From Sulfitobacter sp. JL08 (GTDB lineage Bacteria; Pseudomonadota; Alphaproteobacteria; Rhodobacterales; Rhodobacteraceae): 64,000 bases of DNA. The stretch lies in the NCBI RefSeq assembly GCF_003352045.1, contig NZ_CP025815.1, positions 4,259,691 through 4,323,690 of the forward strand. The letters are read 5' to 3'. A program made the position numbers and the translations under genes. Below, one piece after another: positions 26,153 through 35,324 of this stretch. Positions within the stretch are counted from its first letter, which is position 1. Each line of letters begins with the position of its first letter. The notes beneath the pieces are model-generated. The model was not told where the DNA came from. It did no database searches and saw nothing but the letters and a program-made list of their open reading frames with translations.

Positions 26153-27160
26153 ATGAACAATTCCGCATCCGCACCCGTTCCCATGGTGGAAATCTGGCGC
26201 GGTCCTTTTCTGGAAAGTATTCATGCCGGCCACGCCGTGATCTGTGACGAAGCAGGACAGATCGTTCAGGCATGGGGTGATCCCGAAGCCGTCGTGCTGC
26301 CGCGCAGTTCCGCCAAGATGATTCAGGGCCTGCCGCTGATCACATCAGGTGCCGCAGATCAGGCCGGTTTGACGACGGAACAACTGGCTTTGGCGTGCGC
26401 ATCCCACAACGGCGCGGCCATTCACACCGACCGTGTGGCGGCGTGGCTGAAAGACCTTGAACTTGGCGATGACGATTTCCGGTGCGGCCCCCAATGGCCG
26501 GATGACAAGCCGGCAAATCACGCCCTGATCAGGGCATATGAAAAGCCGTGTCAGATGCACAACAACTGCTCGGGCAAACATGCGGGGTTTCTGACCCTGT
26601 CCCAGCATCTTGGTGCCGGGCCGGATTATGTTGATCCCGATCATCCGGTTCAAACCGCCTGTCTGGAAGCGTTTGAACAAACCACGCAACAGGCCAGTCC
26701 GGGTTTCGGGGTAGATGGCTGTTCTGCCCCCAATTTTGCAACAACCCTGCACGGAATGGCCCGCGCGATGGCCTTTTTCGCCTCTGCGCACGAGCGGACC
26801 GACACGACAAGTCAGGCCGCTGTAAGATTGTCGCAAGCCATGATGCTGCATCCTGATCTGGTGGCTGGCGAAGGCCGTGCCTGTACGGAACTGATGCGCG
26901 CGATGAACGGCAAGGTTGCGATCAAAACCGGTGCCGAAGCGTTCTTTGTGGCCATCATTCCCGAAAAGAAACTGGGTGTCGCGCTAAAGATCGTTGACGG
27001 CACCACGCGCGCCAGTGAATGCGCGATTGCATCCATTCTGGTCAAATTGGGTGTGCTGGACGCGGAACACCCCGCGACACGCAAACGGCGTTTTGCCCCG
27101 ATTCTGAACCGGCGGGGGATCGAAGCGGGTTCAATCAAACCCGCTGCGACTTTACTTTGA
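26153..27160 (+). CDS. L-asparaginase II family protein
   Basis: Hydrolyses L-asparagine to aspartate and ammonia, or a related amide; this is the thermolabile Rhizobium-type family, unrelated to E. coli AnsA/AnsB. The 335-residue protein shows PRSSAKMIQGLPLI (candidate nucleophile region), ALACASHNGAAIHTDRV, QMHNNCSGKHAGFL with conserved Ser-Gly-Lys-His, and VDGCSAPNFATTLHGMA. The start is chosen at MNNSASAPVPMVEIWRG; the reading frame runs 40 codons further upstream without family similarity. No signal peptide is seen, so it is cytoplasmic. Confidence 0.85.
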   Translation: MNNSASAPVPMVEIWRGPFLESIHAGHAVICDEAGQIVQAWGDPEAVVLPRSSAKMIQGLPLITSGAADQAGLTTEQLALACASHNGAAIHTDRVAAWLKDLELGDDDFRCGPQWPDDKPANHALIRAYEKPCQMHNNCSGKHAGFLTLSQHLGAGPDYVDPDHPVQTACLEAFEQTTQQASPGFGVDGCSAPNFATTLHGMARAMAFFASAHERTDTTSQAAVRLSQAMMLHPDLVAGEGRACTELMRAMNGKVAIKTGAEAFFVAIIPEKKLGVALKIVDGTTRASECAIASILVKLGVLDAEHPATRKRRFAPILNRRGIEAGSIKPAATLL

Positions 27161-27163
27161 CGT

Positions 27164-27478
27164 TTACATTTCGACCACTGGCGCAACTTCGACACTGCCA
27201 TTACCGCTGCTGACCATCGGGCAGCCTTTGGCCATGGCGACAGCAGCATCAATGTCTTTCGCACGGACAATGGTGAACCCCGAAAGCGGATTTGCGCCGC
27301 CATCATCTGCGACCCCTGCGGCACTTACGGTTTTTGACATACCCACGGGATTCCCCGGATTTACGACTGCGTCACCCAGATTTTCGAACCACGCCTGCCA
27401 CTTGGCCATTTCCTTGGCGCCCTCTTCCGGTGTTTCCGGCATTTTGCCGCCATGATAGGCGAAAATGAAATCTGTCAT
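27164..27478 (-). CDS. YciI-like (YCII-related domain) protein
   Basis: A 104-residue ferredoxin-like fold protein of the YCII/DGPF family. Family features are FIFAYHGGKMPETPEE at the start, WQAWFENLGDAVVNPGNPVG, and GFTIVRAKDIDAAVAMAKGCPMV near the end. Such proteins occur next to ArsR regulators and SRPBCC proteins, as here (27 nt after the SRPBCC gene), and in some cases with ECF sigma factors. Enzymatic role unknown. Confidence 0.8.
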   Translation of the reverse strand: MTDFIFAYHGGKMPETPEEGAKEMAKWQAWFENLGDAVVNPGNPVGMSKTVSAAGVADDGGANPLSGFTIVRAKDIDAAVAMAKGCPMVSSGNGSVEVAPVVEM

Positions 27479-27505
27479 AATACTCTCCCTTTGTGGTTGC
27501 TTTGG

Positions 27506-27934
27506 TTAATTCAATATCCGGCCAAGCCGTACCAGAGTCGCGCTCCAACCGGCTTCGTGGCGGGTCGCAATCTCGCTGTCGGGCAGCTCCCGGTGATCCA
27601 CAATCAATCGTGCCCCAGATGCCGTTGGAACGATGGTGAACGTGACATGGCTTTCCTTGCCGCGTTGGTCGGTATCGTCGTGCCAGCCCCACGTGAACCC
27701 GACGGATCTGGGTGAATCCACATGGGTGACCTGACCTGACATCTTGAACCGCTGGCCGTTCTGATCCGACATATCAAAAAACCACGGCCCGGTTTTCGAG
27801 AAATCGATATGTTCTTTCTGAACAACCATCCCGTCGTGACCCCACCATTGCAAAAGCTGCGCGTGTTCGGTGACCACCCGGAACAGTCGTTCGGCTGTTA
27901 CCTTGAATTTGCGTTCCAGACGGATATCAGCCAT
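27506..27934 (-). CDS. SRPBCC / AHSA1-domain protein
   Basis: A 142-residue START-like fold protein with a deep hydrophobic cavity, of the activator of Hsp90 ATPase homologue 1 type. Visible features are RKFKVTAERLFRVVTEHAQLLQWWG and the characteristic VGFTWGWHDDT and SATLVRLGRIL segments. Its start codon lies inside the end of the ArsR gene (8-nt overlap), the usual ArsR-SRPBCC pair. The ligand is unknown. The start chosen has a GGGAGAAA ribosome-binding site. Confidence 0.82.
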   Translation of the reverse strand: MADIRLERKFKVTAERLFRVVTEHAQLLQWWGHDGMVVQKEHIDFSKTGPWFFDMSDQNGQRFKMSGQVTHVDSPRSVGFTWGWHDDTDQRGKESHVTFTIVPTASGARLIVDHRELPDSEIATRHEAGWSATLVRLGRILN

Positions 27935-28259
27935 CTTCGTTTTCTCCCTCTGCGGCCAGAAAGGCATCAAGCCGGTCAAGGCCAGCCTCCCAGAATGCCT
28001 TGTGGTCCAGTGTCCATCCCGAAATCGCCTGTATGGCTTCGGGCCGCACGGAATAATAGCGTTTGGTTCCCTCGGCGCGTTGCCGGATCACGCCGGCTTC
28101 GCGCAGTACTTTCAGGTGTCTTGAAATGGCGGGCGCTGTCATGTCTGCCGTGGCCACCAGCGCACCGGCAGGTTGTTCGCCTTTCTCCATCAATCGGGTA
28201 ACCAGCGTGAAACGGGTTTCATCCGAAAGGGCTGCAAATATCTTGATCAGGTTCGACAT
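27927..28259 (-). CDS. ArsR-family transcriptional repressor
   Basis: A 110-residue winged-helix regulator. The N-terminal helices (NLIKIFAALSDETRFTLVTRLMEKGE) precede the recognition helix TAPAISRHLKVLREAGVI and the wing EGTKRYYSVRP. No metal-binding cysteine pair is present in the recognition helix, so it is not an arsenic or cadmium sensor and more likely belongs to the SdpR-like branch paired with SRPBCC proteins. Inverted repeats directly upstream are the likely self-regulated operator. A TTG two codons earlier is in frame, but the ATG is preferred. Confidence 0.85.
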   Translation of the reverse strand: MSNLIKIFAALSDETRFTLVTRLMEKGEQPAGALVATADMTAPAISRHLKVLREAGVIRQRAEGTKRYYSVRPEAIQAISGWTLDHKAFWEAGLDRLDAFLAAEGENEDG

Positions 28260-28266
28260 GTACAAT

Positions 28267-28303
28267 AATTAACGTAAATGTTAATTAAATGCAACGTTAA
28301 TTA
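28267..28303 (-). promoter_or_regulatory. Candidate operator of the ArsR operon (repeated AATTAAC/GTTAATT elements)
   Basis: The interval contains AATTAAC (28267-28273) in inverted orientation to GTTAATT (28280-28286), and a further direct copy GTTAATTA (28296-28303) 16 nt on, which overlaps the serB stop codon. The AT-rich block ends 8 nt from the ArsR start, where an autoregulatory ArsR-type site is expected. Confidence 0.55.
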
Positions 28304-29187
28304 TTTCGTATGAATTCAGCTTTGCTGTATCCCTGAATGTACAAAAGCGCAGTCAGGTCACCGTGATTGATCCGGACATCACATTGCGCGGCAACCGCTG
28401 GCTTGGCATGCAACGCGACCCCGGTTCCGGCCCGTGTCAGCATCCCCAGATCGTTGGCGCCGTCGCCCACCGCCATAACGTCTGTTTCCGGCAATCCCAG
28501 CCTGTTCGAAATATCCACCAAAGCATCAACCTTGGCCTGCCGCCCAAGGATCGGCAGGGCGACATGCCCGGTCAGTTTGCCGGCGTCGATCATCAGGGAA
28601 TTGGCGCGATTTTCGTCAAAGCCCAGATGCCGGGCAACCTGATGCGTAAACGTCGTAAACCCGCCCGAAACAAGTGTCGTGTAAGCGCCATTGGCCTTCA
28701 TCGTCGCGACAAGTTCGGCCCCGCCCGGCATATACGTTATGCGTGTCGCCAGAACGTGATGGATCACATTTGCGTCCAGCCCAGCCAGCAGACCGACACG
28801 TTCAACCAGCGCTGCGTTGAAATCCAGCTCTCCGTTCATCGCCCGCGCGGTGATGTCCGCCACATGCGCACCCACACCCGCCTCGTCTGCCAGTTCGTCA
28901 ATGCATTCCTGCTGGATCATGGTGCTGTCCATATCGGCCAGCAGCATTTTCTTTTTGCGATTGTCAGCTTGCTGTACCACCAGATCGACGCCCAGCTTTT
29001 GCAGATCATCCCAGACCTGCGGGTGATTGTCAGGCATCACCGGAAAGGTGAATTCTGCTGCTTCATCCGCGGCGAGCCACAGGGCACCCCCGCCGCCCCA
29101 CGCATTGCGCAATGAGTCGACAAGGCTTGGATCCAGTTTCCGGCCTTGGGGCGAGGTAAGGAGTGTGGCAACAAACGGGCCTGCCAA
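28297..29187 (-). CDS. serB: Phosphoserine phosphatase
   Basis: Last step of serine synthesis: hydrolyses phosphoserine. HAD-family motifs are complete: nucleophile motif [20 protein letters not shown], motif [18 protein letters not shown], motif III lysine in [13 protein letters not shown], and motif [14 protein letters not shown]. The N-terminal ACT-like portion begins [27 protein letters not shown]. No ATG lies near the family start; the most likely start is a TTG giving 296 residues, with a weak upstream GGA. The open frame continues much further upstream, but that part is antisense to the serC leader and serC, and is not coding. It is divergent from serC. Confidence 0.88.
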   Translation of the reverse strand: MAGPFVATLLTSPQGRKLDPSLVDSLRNAWGGGGALWLAADEAAEFTFPVMPDNHPQVWDDLQKLGVDLVVQQADNRKKKMLLADMDSTMIQQECIDELADEAGVGAHVADITARAMNGELDFNAALVERVGLLAGLDANVIHHVLATRITYMPGGAELVATMKANGAYTTLVSGGFTTFTHQVARHLGFDENRANSLMIDAGKLTGHVALPILGRQAKVDALVDISNRLGLPETDVMAVGDGANDLGMLTRAGTGVALHAKPAVAAQCDVRINHGDLTALLYIQGYSKAEFIRNN

Positions 29188-29270
29188 GTTTCCGATCCAC
29201 TTCAAAAAGGTCGCATTTAATTCATCAAGCGGCGCTATAGCGGCGTTTTGGCGCTTGCACCACCCCGATT

Positions 29271-29338
29271 GCGCCCGTATTTCCAGCGGTGGGACACCCT
29301 TCCCCAACGAAGGGCGCTTATCTGGAAGGATAGCAGAA
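29271..29338 (+). ncRNA. Structured leader RNA of serC (serC-motif-type cis-regulatory element)
   Basis: Three pairings compete here. TTCCAG (29281-29286) pairs with CTGGAA (29322-29327), which overlaps the serC ribosome-binding site GGAAGGA (29324-29330). CCCTTC (29297-29302) pairs with GAAGGG (29309-29314). GCGCCC (29271-29276) can pair with GGGCGC (29312-29317), excluding the latter hairpin. The layout suggests control of translation start. A conserved serC RNA motif upstream of serC operons in Alphaproteobacteria has been described from comparative genomics; I assign this leader to it by position and architecture, without an alignment. Confidence 0.6.
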
Positions 29339-30493
29339 ATGGCTATTAAACAACCGGCATCGCGGCCGGCTAATCCGCGGTTTTCGTCTGGCCCTTGTGC
29401 CAAAATCCCTACATTCGAATTGCAAAAACTGTCTGACGCCCCGTTCGGGCGCAGCCATCGTGCCGCAGTTGGCAAGGCCAAATTGCTGGCCGCAATCGAA
29501 GAGACCCGCGACCTGCTTGGCATACCTGCCGATTATCGCATCGGTATCGTGCCGGCATCGGATACCGGCGCCTTTGAAATGGCGATGTGGAACCTGTTGG
29601 GGGAACGCCCGGTTGAAATGGTCGCATGGGAAAGTTTTGGCGCTGGCTGGGTCACCGATGCTGTCAAACAGTTGAAAATCGACGCGACGGTTCACACAGC
29701 CGATTACGGGCGGATCGTGGACATGGCGGCATTGAACTACGATCACGATGTTTGCTTTACCTGGAACGGCACAACCTCGGGCGTGCGGATGCCGAACGGG
29801 GATGTTATCCCATCGGATCGCGCAGGTCTGACGCTGTGTGATGCCACGTCGGCCGCGTTCGCGATGGACCTGCCTTGGGATAAACTGGATGTAACCACAT
29901 TCAGCTGGCAAAAGGTTCTGGGCGGCGAAGGTGCACATGGCATGCTGATCCTGTCGCCCCGCGCGGTCGCCCGGTTGGAAAACTATGCACCGGCCTGGCC
30001 ATTGCCCAAGATTTTCCGCCTGACAAAAGGCGGCAAACTGATTGATGGCATCTTCAGGGGGGAAACCATCAATACACCGTCGATGATGGCGGTGGAAGAT
30101 TATCTGGTTGCCCTGGACTGGGCGCGTTCGGTTGGTGGACTGACCGGATTGATCAACCGTGCCAACGCAAACGCCGCCGCGATCGAGGCCTTCGTGAATG
30201 CCAATGACTGGATCGCCTATCTGGCAGAAGATCCGGCGACGCGGTCCAATACATCCGTTTGCCTGAAATTCACCGACGCCCGTATCGTTGATGGCGCGGC
30301 TTTCGCCAAGGCCGTTGCGAAACGGCTGGATGCCGAAGGTGTCGCCTATGATATCGGGGCCTATCGCGATGCCCCCCCCGGCCTGCGCATCTGGTGTGGC
30401 GGAACGGTAGAAACGTCCGACATATCAGCCATGCTGCCTTGGTTGTCCTGGGCATTTGACGCGGAAATAGATGCGCAAATGGAAGCTGCATAA
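29339..30493 (+). CDS. serC: Phosphoserine aminotransferase
   Basis: A PLP enzyme converting 3-phosphohydroxypyruvate and glutamate to phosphoserine. The 384-residue protein belongs to the longer alphaproteobacterial/archaeal-type group. Landmarks are [18 protein letters not shown] at the N-terminus, [32 protein letters not shown] with the cofactor-binding aspartate, and the Schiff-base lysine in [17 protein letters not shown]. The ATG follows the GGAAGGA site that the leader structure can mask. It is followed 86 nt later by serA on the same strand. Confidence 0.94.
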   Translation: MAIKQPASRPANPRFSSGPCAKIPTFELQKLSDAPFGRSHRAAVGKAKLLAAIEETRDLLGIPADYRIGIVPASDTGAFEMAMWNLLGERPVEMVAWESFGAGWVTDAVKQLKIDATVHTADYGRIVDMAALNYDHDVCFTWNGTTSGVRMPNGDVIPSDRAGLTLCDATSAAFAMDLPWDKLDVTTFSWQKVLGGEGAHGMLILSPRAVARLENYAPAWPLPKIFRLTKGGKLIDGIFRGETINTPSMMAVEDYLVALDWARSVGGLTGLINRANANAAAIEAFVNANDWIAYLAEDPATRSNTSVCLKFTDARIVDGAAFAKAVAKRLDAEGVAYDIGAYRDAPPGLRIWCGGTVETSDISAMLPWLSWAFDAEIDAQMEAA

Positions 30494-30579
30494 CCGAGCA
30501 ATCCCGGAATCGAACACCATTGGGGTGCGCCACGTTGCGCCCCCCGTTCCCACAATTAATATCATCAAGGAGCGCCGAA

Positions 30580-32175
30580 ATGGCCCCCAAAGTTCTTATT
30601 TCTGACAAGCTGTCAGACGCCGCCGTACAAATTTTCCGTGACCGGGGCATCGAAGTGGATTTCATGCCTGATCTGGGCAAGGACAAGGAAAAGCTTGAGG
30701 CGATGATCGGCCAGTATGACGGGCTTGCGATCCGGTCCGCTACAAAAGTGACCCAAAAAATACTGGACGCAGCGACCAACCTGAAGGTCATAGGACGCGC
30801 CGGGATCGGCGTGGACAATGTCGATCGCGAGGCTGCTTCGAAAAAGGGTGTGATCGTCATGAACACACCTTTCGGCAACATGATCACAACGGCCGAACAC
30901 GCAATTGCAATGATGTTTGCCGTCGCGCGCCAGATTCCCGAGGCCAGCGCATCGACCCACGCGGGCAAATGGGAGAAATCCAAATTCATGGGCGTAGAGT
31001 TGACAGGCAAAACGCTGGGTGTGATCGGCGCGGGCAACATCGGCGGTATCGTCTGTGATCGCGCGCGCGGTCTTAAAATGAAGGTTGTCGCCTATGATCC
31101 GTTCCTAAGTCAGGAAAAAGCCGACAAGATGGGCGTTGAAAAGGTGGAACTGGATGATCTGCTGAAGCGCGCTGATTTCATCACCCTGCACGTTCCCTTT
31201 ACCGATCAGACCGCAAATATCCTGTCTGCCGAGGCTATTGCGAAGATGAAAAAGGGAGTGCGTATCATCAATTGTGCCCGTGGCGGATTGGTGGACGAAG
31301 CAGCGCTGGCAGATGCACTGAAATCGGGCCACGTTGCCGGCGCGGCGTTTGATGTGTTCAAAACCGAACCTGCGATTGAAAACCCGTTATTCAATCTGCC
31401 CAATGTCGTTTGCACACCGCATCTTGGGGCCGCAACCACCGAAGCGCAGGAAAACGTTGCATTGCAGGTGGCGGAACAAATGTCCGACTATTTGCTGACC
31501 GGCGCAGTAACCAACGCGCTGAACATGCCGTCCGTGACTGCGGAAGAGGCCAAAGTGATGGGGCCATGGGTGAAACTGGCCGCGCATCTTGGTGCCTTTA
31601 TCGGCCAGATGACAGACGAACCGATCAAGGCGATCAACATCCTTTACGACGGATCGGTCGCGGCGATGAACCTGGAGGCGCTGAACTGTTCGGTGATTGC
31701 GGGCATTATGAAAAAGGTAAACCCGGATGTGAACATGGTCAGCGCGCCTGTGATTGCGAAAGATCGCGGTATTCAGATCAGTACCACCAATCAGGACAAA
31801 TCCGGCAGTTTCGATGGCTATATCAAAGTGACGGTCGTCACTGAAAAACGCGAAAGATCAATCGCGGGCACTGTGTTCAGCGATGGAAAGCCGCGCTTTA
31901 TCCAGATCAAGGGCATCAATATCGACGCCGAAATCGGATCGCATATGCTTTACACCACGAATGAAGACGTTCCCGGAATTATCGGTCTTTTGGGGCAAAC
32001 CATGGGTGAAAACGGCGTGAACATCGCCAATTTTACCCTGGGTCGATCGGCAGCGGGCGGCGAGGCGATTGCATTGCTTTATGTGGATGCCGCTGTGCCT
32101 GCCCCGATCCTCAAGAAGCTGTCGGACACAGGAAAATTCACTCAGGTCAAACCACTGGAGTTTGACGTTGCCTGA
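30580..32175 (+). CDS. serA: D-3-phosphoglycerate dehydrogenase
   Basis: First step of serine synthesis: NAD-dependent oxidation of 3-phosphoglycerate. The 531-residue protein is the long form with an intervening and an ACT domain. The NAD-binding motif is LGVIGAGNIGGIVCDRARGL, the catalytic region INCARGGLVDEAAL, and the catalytic histidine lies in VCTPHLGAATTEAQ. Residues about 320-450 are the intervening allosteric domain, and the C-terminal ACT domain begins near NTTNEDVPGIIGLLGQTMGE-type sequence at about 455, the usual serine-feedback site. An AAGGAGCG site supports this start. serA, serC and serB together give the whole pathway. Confidence 0.94.
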   Translation: MAPKVLISDKLSDAAVQIFRDRGIEVDFMPDLGKDKEKLEAMIGQYDGLAIRSATKVTQKILDAATNLKVIGRAGIGVDNVDREAASKKGVIVMNTPFGNMITTAEHAIAMMFAVARQIPEASASTHAGKWEKSKFMGVELTGKTLGVIGAGNIGGIVCDRARGLKMKVVAYDPFLSQEKADKMGVEKVELDDLLKRADFITLHVPFTDQTANILSAEAIAKMKKGVRIINCARGGLVDEAALADALKSGHVAGAAFDVFKTEPAIENPLFNLPNVVCTPHLGAATTEAQENVALQVAEQMSDYLLTGAVTNALNMPSVTAEEAKVMGPWVKLAAHLGAFIGQMTDEPIKAINILYDGSVAAMNLEALNCSVIAGIMKKVNPDVNMVSAPVIAKDRGIQISTTNQDKSGSFDGYIKVTVVTEKRERSIAGTVFSDGKPRFIQIKGINIDAEIGSHMLYTTNEDVPGIIGLLGQTMGENGVNIANFTLGRSAAGGEAIALLYVDAAVPAPILKKLSDTGKFTQVKPLEFDVA

Positions 32176-32200
32176 CTTAGTTTAACCGCCGAAACCCAAA

Positions 32201-32234
32201 ACGTCGCCCTGTCGGGGCGGCGTTATTTGTTTTA
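32201..32234 (+). terminator. Rho-independent terminator after serA
   Basis: ACGTCGCCC (32201-32209) pairs with GGGCGGCGT (32215-32223), with one T-G wobble, and is followed by TATTTGTTTTA. It lies 26 nt past the serA stop and ends the serCA transcript. Confidence 0.75.
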
Positions 32235-32266
32235 TGGAACATCCAACACCCCAAAGGAGCGCCGGA

Positions 32267-32995
32267 ATGACAAAACCAGTTTACGCCATCGGCGATATCC
32301 ACGGCCAGATCGACATGTTGAAGGCCGCGCTGGCTTTGATCGAATCCGATGGCGGGCCTGATGCCAAGGTGGTGTTTCTGGGGGACTATATTGATCGCGG
32401 GCCGGACAGTTGTGCCGTCGTGCAGACGCTGATCGAAGGCTACGCACAGGGCCGCAACTGGAGGGCCCTCAAGGGCAACCACGATCGCTATCTGCTGCGG
32501 TTCATGAGCGACAAGAATGTGCATGACAGCCGGACCCGGCCTGACTTGATGTGGTTCAACCCGATCCTGGGGGGTGACAAGACAATGCTGTCTTATGGCG
32601 TTTACGCAAAGGATGGCGCATCGGTCAGCAATACACATACCGCCGCTTTGTCAGCCGTTCCCCAATCGCATCTTGATTTTCTGAACGATCTTGATCTGAC
32701 CCACACCCACGACAAGCTGCTGTTTGTTCACGCCGGAATTCGCCCCGGCGTGCCATTGGCCGATCAGGTCGAAGACGATCTGATCTGGATAAGAGAGCCG
32801 TTTTTAAGCGATCCGCGGGACCACGGATATCTGATCGTGCATGGCCACACCGCGCTGGATGCGCCGCAGCACTATGGCAACAGGGTCAATCTTGACAGTG
32901 GCGCGGGCTTTGGGCGGCCCCTTACCACTGCGGTGTTCGAGGGGCGGGATTGCTGGTTGCTGACACCAAAGGGTCGTATTGCGTTTGGGCCGTGA
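32267..32995 (+). CDS. Serine/threonine protein phosphatase-like metallophosphoesterase
   Basis: A 242-residue PPP-family metallophosphoesterase of the PrpA/ApaH-like type. The five metal-binding blocks are complete and in order: AIGDIHGQ, LGDYIDRGPDS, KGNHDRYLL, FVHAGIRPG and IVHGHTALD. The start follows an AAAGGAGCG ribosome-binding site. Possible substrates are phosphoproteins or dinucleoside polyphosphates; the sequence does not decide. No membrane segment or signal peptide. It is a single gene between the serA terminator and the convergent tdh. Confidence 0.85.
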   Translation: MTKPVYAIGDIHGQIDMLKAALALIESDGGPDAKVVFLGDYIDRGPDSCAVVQTLIEGYAQGRNWRALKGNHDRYLLRFMSDKNVHDSRTRPDLMWFNPILGGDKTMLSYGVYAKDGASVSNTHTAALSAVPQSHLDFLNDLDLTHTHDKLLFVHAGIRPGVPLADQVEDDLIWIREPFLSDPRDHGYLIVHGHTALDAPQHYGNRVNLDSGAGFGRPLTTAVFEGRDCWLLTPKGRIAFGP

Positions 32996-33013
32996 CTGTC
33001 GCGCACAACCTGT

Positions 33014-34051
33014 CTAGGTCCAGTCCAGAACAACCTTGCCACTTTGGCCCGATTTCATCGCGGCAAAGCCCTGTTCGAAATCATCAACCCCAAACCGGTG
33101 TGTGATAACGGCTGAAACGTCCAGTCCGTTTTGCAGCATTGCGATCATCTTGTACCACGTTTCGAAAATCTCGCGCCCGTAGACGCCCTTGATGGTGATG
33201 GCCTTGAACACGATGCGTGACCAATCCACAGGTGATTTGCCGGGCGGAATGCCCAGTAACGCAATGCGCCCGCCCATCACCAGCGCTTCGACCATCTGAT
33301 CCAGCGCGCGCTGGTTGCCGGACATTTCCAGACCCACGTCAAACCCTTCGCGCATCTTCAGTTTCGACACTGTTTCGGCCAGTTCCTGTGTCGCCACGTT
33401 GACTGTCACAACATCGGCAACCCGCGCGGCCAGATCCAGCCGATCCTGATTGACGTCTGTAATGACCACATGGCGCGCACCCACATGGCGGGCCACTGCC
33501 GCGGCCATGATCCCGATCGGGCCTGCCCCGGTCACCAACACATCCTCGCCCACCAGATCAAAGCTGAGCGCGGTGTGAACCGCATTGCCCAACGGATCCA
33601 GAATAGCGCCGATATCGTCGGAAATCTCATCGGGCAAGGGCACGACATTGAATGCGGGCAGGCGCAGGTATTCGGCAAACGCCCCCTGTTCATTCACCCC
33701 GATTCCGCGTGTTTGCGGATCAAGATGAAACTTGCCAGCGCGACTTTGACGAGAGTTTTTGCCGATCAGATGGCCTTCCCCGCTGCACCGTTGCCCGATG
33801 TCCAACCCTTCCACATCACGACCCAGTTCGACGATCTCACCAGCGAATTCGTGGCCGGTGATCAGTGGAACAGGTACGGTTTTCCGGGCCCATTCATCCC
33901 AGTTCCAGATGTGGATATCAGTGCCGCAAATCCCGGTTTTCTTGATGCGGATCAGAACATCATCCGGTCCGATCTCGGGAACTGGCGCACGCTGCATCCA
34001 CAGTCCTTCACGCGGGTGCGCTTTGACCAGCGCTTTCATTTCGTTGCTCAT
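33014..34051 (-). CDS. tdh: L-threonine 3-dehydrogenase
   Basis: Oxidises threonine to 2-amino-3-ketobutyrate with NAD+. The 345-residue medium-chain dehydrogenase has the catalytic zinc residues Cys42 ([11 protein letters not shown]), His67 and Glu68 (TGHEFAGEI), and the NAD motif [19 protein letters not shown]. Residues 97, 100, 103 and 111, the structural-zinc cysteines of the E. coli enzyme, are Gly, Ser, Ser and Asp here. It overlaps the upstream kbl by 4 nt; together they convert threonine to glycine and acetyl-CoA. The pairing makes the substrate assignment strong. Confidence 0.93.
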   Translation of the reverse strand: MSNEMKALVKAHPREGLWMQRAPVPEIGPDDVLIRIKKTGICGTDIHIWNWDEWARKTVPVPLITGHEFAGEIVELGRDVEGLDIGQRCSGEGHLIGKNSRQSRAGKFHLDPQTRGIGVNEQGAFAEYLRLPAFNVVPLPDEISDDIGAILDPLGNAVHTALSFDLVGEDVLVTGAGPIGIMAAAVARHVGARHVVITDVNQDRLDLAARVADVVTVNVATQELAETVSKLKMREGFDVGLEMSGNQRALDQMVEALVMGGRIALLGIPPGKSPVDWSRIVFKAITIKGVYGREIFETWYKMIAMLQNGLDVSAVITHRFGVDDFEQGFAAMKSGQSGKVVLDWT

Positions 34052-35235
34052 GTCAGAACCCCCACCGCCTTGCCGGCAACTTCGAATGCTGTCAGCGCAT
34101 GATCCAGATCCGCCCGAGTCAGAGCCGCATTCATCTGCGTTCTGATCCGCGCCTGACCGCGCGGGACCACTGGAAAAAAGAACCCGGAAACATAGACGCC
34201 TTCGTCGAACAATCGCGCAGCCATGTCCTGTGCCAACCTTGCTTCACCCAGCATCACTGGCACGATCGGGTGCTGCCCGGGCAACAGATCAAACCCCAGC
34301 CGTTCCAGCCCGGCGCGCCAATAGGCTGTGTTTTCGAACAATTGCCGGCGCAAATCTGCCCCGTCTTGCACCAGGTGAATCGCCTCAATCGCTGCGGCTA
34401 CAATTGCGGGCGGCAACGAATTGGAAAACAGATAGGGCCGCGCCCGTTGGCGCAGCAGATCAATCACAGGCTGCGGGCCTGCGATGTAACCGCCGATAGA
34501 CCCGCCCAGCGCCTTGCCCAAAGTGCCTGTCAGAATATCGACATCCAGACCGAAGTGATCAGGCGTTCCTGCCCCGCGCGGGCCCATGAACCCTGTTGCG
34601 TGGCAATCATCCACCATGACCAGTGCGCCGGATTTCTTTGCAATTGTGGTGATTTCCGGCAGATTGGCCAGTGTTCCATCCATGGAAAACACACCGTCGG
34701 TTGCAATCATGATGTGGCGCGCACCATCTGCGCGCGCCTTTTCAAGCTGCGCCCCCAGATCTGCCATATCGTTGTTCCGGTACCGATAGCGTTTTGCCTT
34801 GCACAGCCGGATACCGTCAATGATCGACGCGTGGTTCAGGCTGTCGGAAACAACCGCGTCCTCCGGACCCAAAAGCGGTTCGAACAAACCGCCATTGGCA
34901 TCAAAACATGCTGCAAACAGGATCGTGTCATCCTTGTTCAGAAATCTGGCCAGTGCCTGTTCCAGATCGCGATGGATATCCTGCGTGCCGCAGATGAACC
35001 GTACGCTGGCCATCCCGAACCCTTTTGTATCCATCGTGGATTTCGCCGTCTTGATCAGGTCAGGATGATCGGCAAGCCCAAGATAGTTGTTGGCGCAAAG
35101 ATTGATGACCTGCCGCCCGCCAACCGCGATCTTTCCACCTTGAGGGGACGTGATCAAACGCTCGCGCTTGGTCATGCCGTCAGTTTCAATCTGGGTCAGG
35201 CTGTCGCGGATATGGGAAAGAAAGGCATCGGTCAT
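34048..35235 (-). CDS. kbl: Glycine C-acetyltransferase (2-amino-3-ketobutyrate CoA ligase)
   Basis: Cleaves 2-amino-3-ketobutyrate with CoA to glycine and acetyl-CoA. The 395-residue alpha-oxoamine synthase shows [38 protein letters not shown], and the cofactor-binding [13 protein letters not shown]. The Schiff-base lysine is in [21 protein letters not shown]. Length and motifs match Kbl rather than 5-aminolevulinate synthase or BioF. It is the first gene of the kbl-tdh operon, with an AAAGGAG ribosome-binding site and an XRE-cupin regulator gene upstream on the same strand. Confidence 0.94.
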   Translation of the reverse strand: MTDAFLSHIRDSLTQIETDGMTKRERLITSPQGGKIAVGGRQVINLCANNYLGLADHPDLIKTAKSTMDTKGFGMASVRFICGTQDIHRDLEQALARFLNKDDTILFAACFDANGGLFEPLLGPEDAVVSDSLNHASIIDGIRLCKAKRYRYRNNDMADLGAQLEKARADGARHIMIATDGVFSMDGTLANLPEITTIAKKSGALVMVDDCHATGFMGPRGAGTPDHFGLDVDILTGTLGKALGGSIGGYIAGPQPVIDLLRQRARPYLFSNSLPPAIVAAAIEAIHLVQDGADLRRQLFENTAYWRAGLERLGFDLLPGQHPIVPVMLGEARLAQDMAARLFDEGVYVSGFFFPVVPRGQARIRTQMNAALTRADLDHALTAFEVAGKAVGVLT

Positions 35236-35299
35236 GAAAGGCTCCTTTCGGTCATCCTAACATGACGGAACCGATTCCCAAACGAAAGAATACAGTATC

Positions 35300-35314
35300 A
35301 CGGAAAAAATCCGT
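35300..35314. promoter_or_regulatory. Inverted repeat upstream of kbl, possible operator
   Basis: ACGGA / TCCGT separated by five A residues, lying 65-79 nt upstream of the kbl start and just downstream of the XRE-cupin regulator gene. It could be a binding site for that regulator. It is a poor terminator because its T-run, on the minus strand, is in the loop. Confidence 0.35.
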
Positions 35315-35324
35315 AATACCGGAA

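Noticed and set aside
34099..35265. 388-residue open frame on the plus strand
   Set aside because: It is the antisense shadow of kbl. Its product has no recognisable domain, whereas the minus strand encodes a full Kbl with all motifs.
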